Shown: in pieces, positions 61,236-64,000 of the stretch
Layout of the letters: the number at the start of each line of letters is the position of its first letter
How positions within the stretch are numbered: position 1 is the first letter of the stretch
Assembly: GCF_007786445.1 (NCBI RefSeq)
Contig: NZ_VNJI01000012.1
Coordinates: forward strand, 1 to 64,000
Direction: 5' to 3'
Length of the DNA stretch: 64,000 nucleotides
Origin: Paenibacillus cremeus
GTDB taxonomy: Bacteria; Bacillota; Bacilli; Paenibacillales; NBRC-103111
Notes under the pieces: generated by a model
What the model was told of the DNA's origin: nothing
The model's database searches: none
Seen by the model: only the letters and a program-made list of their open reading frames with translations
Made by a program: the position numbers and the translations under genes

Positions 61236-62255
61236 TTATGAATTATAATAGCCTGCAGCCTGCTGCACCACCTGCTGCATCGGCAGATGATAAGGGCACT
61301 TCTGCTCGCACAGCGGCTGCTCCTTACAGGGATCATACTCGAAGCAGGCGAGAATTTTCTCTTTCTGCTTCTGATAGAAGCCGTCGCCTTTCGGCAGCAG
61401 GCCGAAGGTTTGGCGCACCTGGCTCGAAATCATAATGTCCGGAATCGTCACGCCGACCGGACAGGAGCAATAATTGCAGCGGCGGCAGTTGTGCTGACCC
61501 AGCTGCAGTGCAAGCTGCTCCAGCTCGTGGCGCTCTTCGTCACCGATCTCCTCCCGCATAGCAGCGATGTTTTCTTTGACCTCATCGATGCTGACCATCC
61601 CTGAGATCGTCACGTTCACATCCTGGCTGTACGGGTACCGGATCGCCTTCGATACCGGCTGAATAAACCCGCCGGAGAGCGGCTTCATCGCGGTCTTGCC
61701 CATGCCCTGGCGTGTAGCCTCCGGAATCAGCTCATTCAGCGCGAACGGCTGGGCCAGGTTCAAGTGAAACAGTACCTGATCGAACTGCCCCTTACTGATC
61801 CACTTCGCCAGCAGCTCCGGCCGATGCCCGGTAATGCCGATGTACCGCACATGGCCCTTCCGCTTCATCTCCAGCGCCGCGTTATAGGCGCCGTCTTCTT
61901 CCATTGCCGCTTTAAACTCCTGAACTGTGTTGACATAATGAATCTGCAGCAGATCGATAACATCCGTTTTCATGCGATCCAGACTGCGCTCGATCTCTTC
62001 CATGGCCGTCTTGTAATCGCGTTTGTTCGTCTTGGTGGCGAGAAAATATTCCGACCGGCGATGGGAAATACTATCCCCAATGATCTCTTCGCTGTTGCGG
62101 TAGCCCGCCGCGGTATCAATATAGTTAATTCCTTCGTCCAGCGCGTAGTTCAGCGCCGCCTTCGCCTGCTCGAACGGTACGCCCGGCAGGTTCATCGCTC
62201 CAAAACCAAGCGAGGATACGCGGTGTCCTGTTTGGCCAAACATCGTATAGCGCAC
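61236..62255 (-). CDS. Aldo/keto reductase with C-terminal 4Fe-4S ferredoxin domain
   Basis: The protein has 339 residues. The aldo/keto reductase barrel has YIDTAAGYRNSEEII (Asp, Tyr), LATKTNKRD (Lys) and LLQIHYVNT (His). A C-terminal Cys-rich domain carries CRRCNYCSCPVGVTIPDIM and, later, CKEQPLCEQKCPYHLP, suited to an iron-sulfur cluster. The GTG at 62255 has GGGAG ten bases upstream and gives the normal start VRYTMFGQTGHRVSSLGFGA. Upstream in-frame ATGs lack a site. Such proteins are predicted oxidoreductases of unknown substrate. Confidence 0.85.
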   Translation of the reverse strand: MRYTMFGQTGHRVSSLGFGAMNLPGVPFEQAKAALNYALDEGINYIDTAAGYRNSEEIIGDSISHRRSEYFLATKTNKRDYKTAMEEIERSLDRMKTDVIDLLQIHYVNTVQEFKAAMEEDGAYNAALEMKRKGHVRYIGITGHRPELLAKWISKGQFDQVLFHLNLAQPFALNELIPEATRQGMGKTAMKPLSGGFIQPVSKAIRYPYSQDVNVTISGMVSIDEVKENIAAMREEIGDEERHELEQLALQLGQHNCRRCNYCSCPVGVTIPDIMISSQVRQTFGLLPKGDGFYQKQKEKILACFEYDPCKEQPLCEQKCPYHLPMQQVVQQAAGYYNS

Positions 62256-62376
62256 GAAAGTTTCATCTCCCTTTGGCATCATGAATAATATGTATGAATA
62301 CCTACAATTATACATCAAATGATAATCAAGATGCGACCTTTCTCTTGCAAACGCTGTCAAAAAAGTCCATGCCCAG

Positions 62377-62416
62377 TAAAAAACACAGCGGACCGAAAAA
62401 AGGGCGGACCGCTGTG
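62377..62416 (-). terminator. Rho-independent terminator of sigI-rsgI
   Basis: On the minus strand CACAGCGGTCCGCC and GGTCCGCTGTG form a strong stem, followed by TTTTTTAC. It lies about 35 bases past the rsgI stop. Confidence 0.85.
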
Positions 62417-62449
62417 CTGTTATAAGTGCGCTTTGCCTAACCTTGGAGA

Positions 62450-63931
62450 TTACGATTTCCGGCCGGAGTCATTCGAATCCTTCTTGTCATCGTCTTTCTT
62501 CTTGGAGTCGTCGGACTTACGCCCGTCATCCTTCTTGTCTTGCTCTTTTTTCTGCTCTTCAGCCTTCTGTTTTAGTTCCTCTAAGCGCCGGTCCGCTTCT
62601 TCGCGCCGGCGCTCCTCTTCACTTTTCTTGGCATCGTCTTTCTTCTTGTCGTCCTCGTTGCTGTTACTGTTGCCGTTGCCACGCGAATCGTCTTTCGAAT
62701 CCTTGGAATCATTCTTCTTGTCGTTGTTCTTCGAATCATCGTTAGACTTATTGTCTCCGGGACGCACGTTGCCAGGACCTGTGGCTCCTGGCTTCGTTTG
62801 CGAATTCGGCGTTGGGGTCGGGCTCGGACGAGTGGTAGCCGGCTTGTTATCCTTCCGGTCATCCTTCTTATCGTCCGACTTATTGTCCTTCCCATTGCTC
62901 GATCCTCCGCTGCCGTTCGTCGTTCCCGGCTTTCTCGGATCGTCTTTGCCGTTCTGGTTGTTCGAGGAACCGTTCGAATTATTCGAGCCGTTCGAGCCGC
63001 TTTGTCCGTTCTTCGCCGGCGTATTCGATGAGTTCGACGAGCTTTTCGCGTTCCCATTGTTGTCTTTCTTGTCCTTGAGCTTATCCTCCAGCTTCTTATC
63101 CAGCTGTCCCGACTTCTCCTCATCGACCAGCTTCTTGTAATCCGCCTTCGAAGGAAGCGCTCCTGGTTGAATCAGCTTGGCGACCTCCGGCTTCTCTTTG
63201 GAAATCTGCAGCACCGATTCCTTCTTGAGCTCGTCGAGCGTAATGTCGGTGCCGCTGTTCTTCGCGTTGAGGTAGACCGCATATTTCCCCGTCGAAACCC
63301 CGTTCTGCACCGCCGCTTCACGAACCTCCTGCGGGGCGGCAAATGCAGCCACCTGATACGAGCTCACTTGAGTCGGATGCGTCGTCTCAATGTGCTTCGT
63401 CACCTGCTGGCGCAATTTCTCCGCGATCGCCGTGTCGCTGACCTTGGTATTATCACCAACAGCCGTGCTGGCAATGACAATTTCGGCTTCTCCCCGGGCG
63501 AGCGATTTTTGCTCCGCCTTATCAAGGAGCTTACCGGCAACGTTCTCCAGTGATTTCCCCTTATAATCGACGGTTTGGATCAGATCTACGCCGTCATCAT
63601 TCAGTCCTCGGAGCTCGATGACGTTCTCCTTCACATCCAATCCCATCTCTATACTCGGATTGATGTCCATCGAAACATAGGCTACCACTTCCGGGCTGCC
63701 CAGCTTGCCGTTAAAGCTGGCAAACAGCACCAAGCAGAAAATCACGGCAGCGGCGATGGCTGATCTGCCCGCTACAGACGGGCTTCGCCAGTTGATACCG
63801 GCATCGGCGTACACAATCTCTTCGCCGATTTCACAATTTCTCTTTTTCCGCGATACGCGTTGGAATTTGCCGTCCGACCGCATCACGATAATGCTTCTGT
63901 CCGTGATTTCCATCACGATGCCTTTATTCAT
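62450..63931 (-). CDS. rsgI: Anti-sigma-I factor RsgI with long disordered C-terminus
   Basis: The protein has 493 residues. The N-terminal cytosolic anti-sigma domain starts MNKGIVMEITDRSIIVMRSD (1-50). One membrane span (SAIAAAVIFCLVLFASF) lies at 56-73. The extracellular conserved domain contains AYVSMDINPSIEMGLDV, with the Asn91-Pro92 bond that is the autoproteolysis site in studied RsgI proteins. Residues about 265-493 are low-complexity, first Asn/Ser/Gly-rich, then Lys/Asp/Glu-rich and ending DSNDSGRKS, where many RsgI proteins carry carbohydrate-binding modules. The start overlaps the sigI stop by eight bases. Confidence 0.92.
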   Translation of the reverse strand: MNKGIVMEITDRSIIVMRSDGKFQRVSRKKRNCEIGEEIVYADAGINWRSPSVAGRSAIAAAVIFCLVLFASFNGKLGSPEVVAYVSMDINPSIEMGLDVKENVIELRGLNDDGVDLIQTVDYKGKSLENVAGKLLDKAEQKSLARGEAEIVIASTAVGDNTKVSDTAIAEKLRQQVTKHIETTHPTQVSSYQVAAFAAPQEVREAAVQNGVSTGKYAVYLNAKNSGTDITLDELKKESVLQISKEKPEVAKLIQPGALPSKADYKKLVDEEKSGQLDKKLEDKLKDKKDNNGNAKSSSNSSNTPAKNGQSGSNGSNNSNGSSNNQNGKDDPRKPGTTNGSGGSSNGKDNKSDDKKDDRKDNKPATTRPSPTPTPNSQTKPGATGPGNVRPGDNKSNDDSKNNDKKNDSKDSKDDSRGNGNSNSNEDDKKKDDAKKSEEERRREEADRRLEELKQKAEEQKKEQDKKDDGRKSDDSKKKDDDKKDSNDSGRKS

Positions 63932-64000
63932 TCGCTGCCCCCCCTTCCCCATCGTCTCTAATATGTAGGTATTCTCTAAGATACGGATAGGGCCCATGAT
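63924..64000 (-). CDS. sigI: RNA polymerase sigma-I factor, C-terminal fragment (window edge)
   Basis: In the frame next to rsgI the last 24 codons read HGPYPYLREYLHIRDDGEGG then AANE and TAA. The GPYPYLREYL ending is what I expect for SigI C-termini, and the overlap with the rsgI start (ATGAATAA) is the usual sigI-rsgI coupling. The rest of the gene is outside the window. Confidence 0.75.
   Translation of the reverse strand, partial: HGPYPYLREYLHIRDDGEGGAANE

Overview
The window looks like chromosomal DNA from a Gram-positive spore-former of the Paenibacillaceae (Paenibacillus or a close relative). Evidence: AGGAGG-type ribosome binding sites with frequent GTG/TTG starts, YesM/YesN-type two-component systems beside sugar ABC importers, a NupNOPQ-type nucleoside importer, a SigI/RsgI pair, a PdaA-like deacetylase, a KapD-like exonuclease, and a fairly high GC content for a Firmicute. 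No tRNA, rRNA, prophage or CRISPR array was recognised. The only mobile DNA is the 3' end of an IS3-family element at the left edge.

Layout. 1-123: IS3-family transposase tail and right terminus. 153-5208: nupNOPQ-like importer operon (minus strand), a 55-residue acidic ORF, terminator and promoter. 5245-5375: first repeat array. 5453-8525: Gfo/Idh/MocA dehydrogenase, TIM-barrel isomerase, divergent AraC regulator, small unknown protein. 8658-10739: OmpR-type two-component system. 10877-17435: sugar ABC importer (lipoprotein plus two permeases) preceded by a YesN/YesM pair. 17578-17765: second repeat array. 17871-30281: one translationally coupled operon of a dedicated MsmX-like ATPase, a 1000-residue binding protein, two permeases, an NHL-TPR-Yip1 membrane protein, a secreted DUF5696-like protein and two more permeases, with a cre-like site at the promoter. 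30573-33563: ABC exporter with an unusual NBD insertion, and an aldo/keto reductase. 33730-37835: secreted small protein, ApbE flavin transferase, ferric-reductase-like membrane protein and a two-component system. 38031-46519: M20 dipeptidase, PAS kinase, MsrA, GNAT, a third repeat array with a duplicated gene end, PdaA, exonuclease, MFS transporter. 46585-47628: broken DNA-alkylation-repair gene and fourth array. 47707-56436: guanidine assimilation locus. 56501-56925: broken nucleoside phosphorylase. 57209-59731: two HD-GYP proteins and a CheY-like regulator. 59783-64000: sulfite-oxidase-like protein, membrane protein, Fe-S aldo/keto reductase, RsgI and the tail of SigI.

How the genes work together. 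The clearest system is guanidine use. Two guanidine-I (ykkC) riboswitches lie back to back at 54603-55023, each followed by a terminator. One controls DUF1989 x2, carboxylase and allophanate hydrolase. The other controls an APC-family permease. This predicts import, carboxylation, deimination and hydrolysis of guanidine to ammonia and CO2. The least understood system is the 12-kb operon at 17871-30281, where four MalF/MalG-type permeases accompany a single, very large, cysteine-free binding protein and two exported or membrane proteins of unknown role. I consider it the best candidate for an undescribed system.

A second cross-window signal is a set of intergenic arrays (5.2, 17.6, 43.3 and 47.3 kb, plus one solitary unit at 33.7 kb). 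They have a period near 51 bp, an inverted-repeat core in most units, and lie next to a factor-independent terminator in every case.
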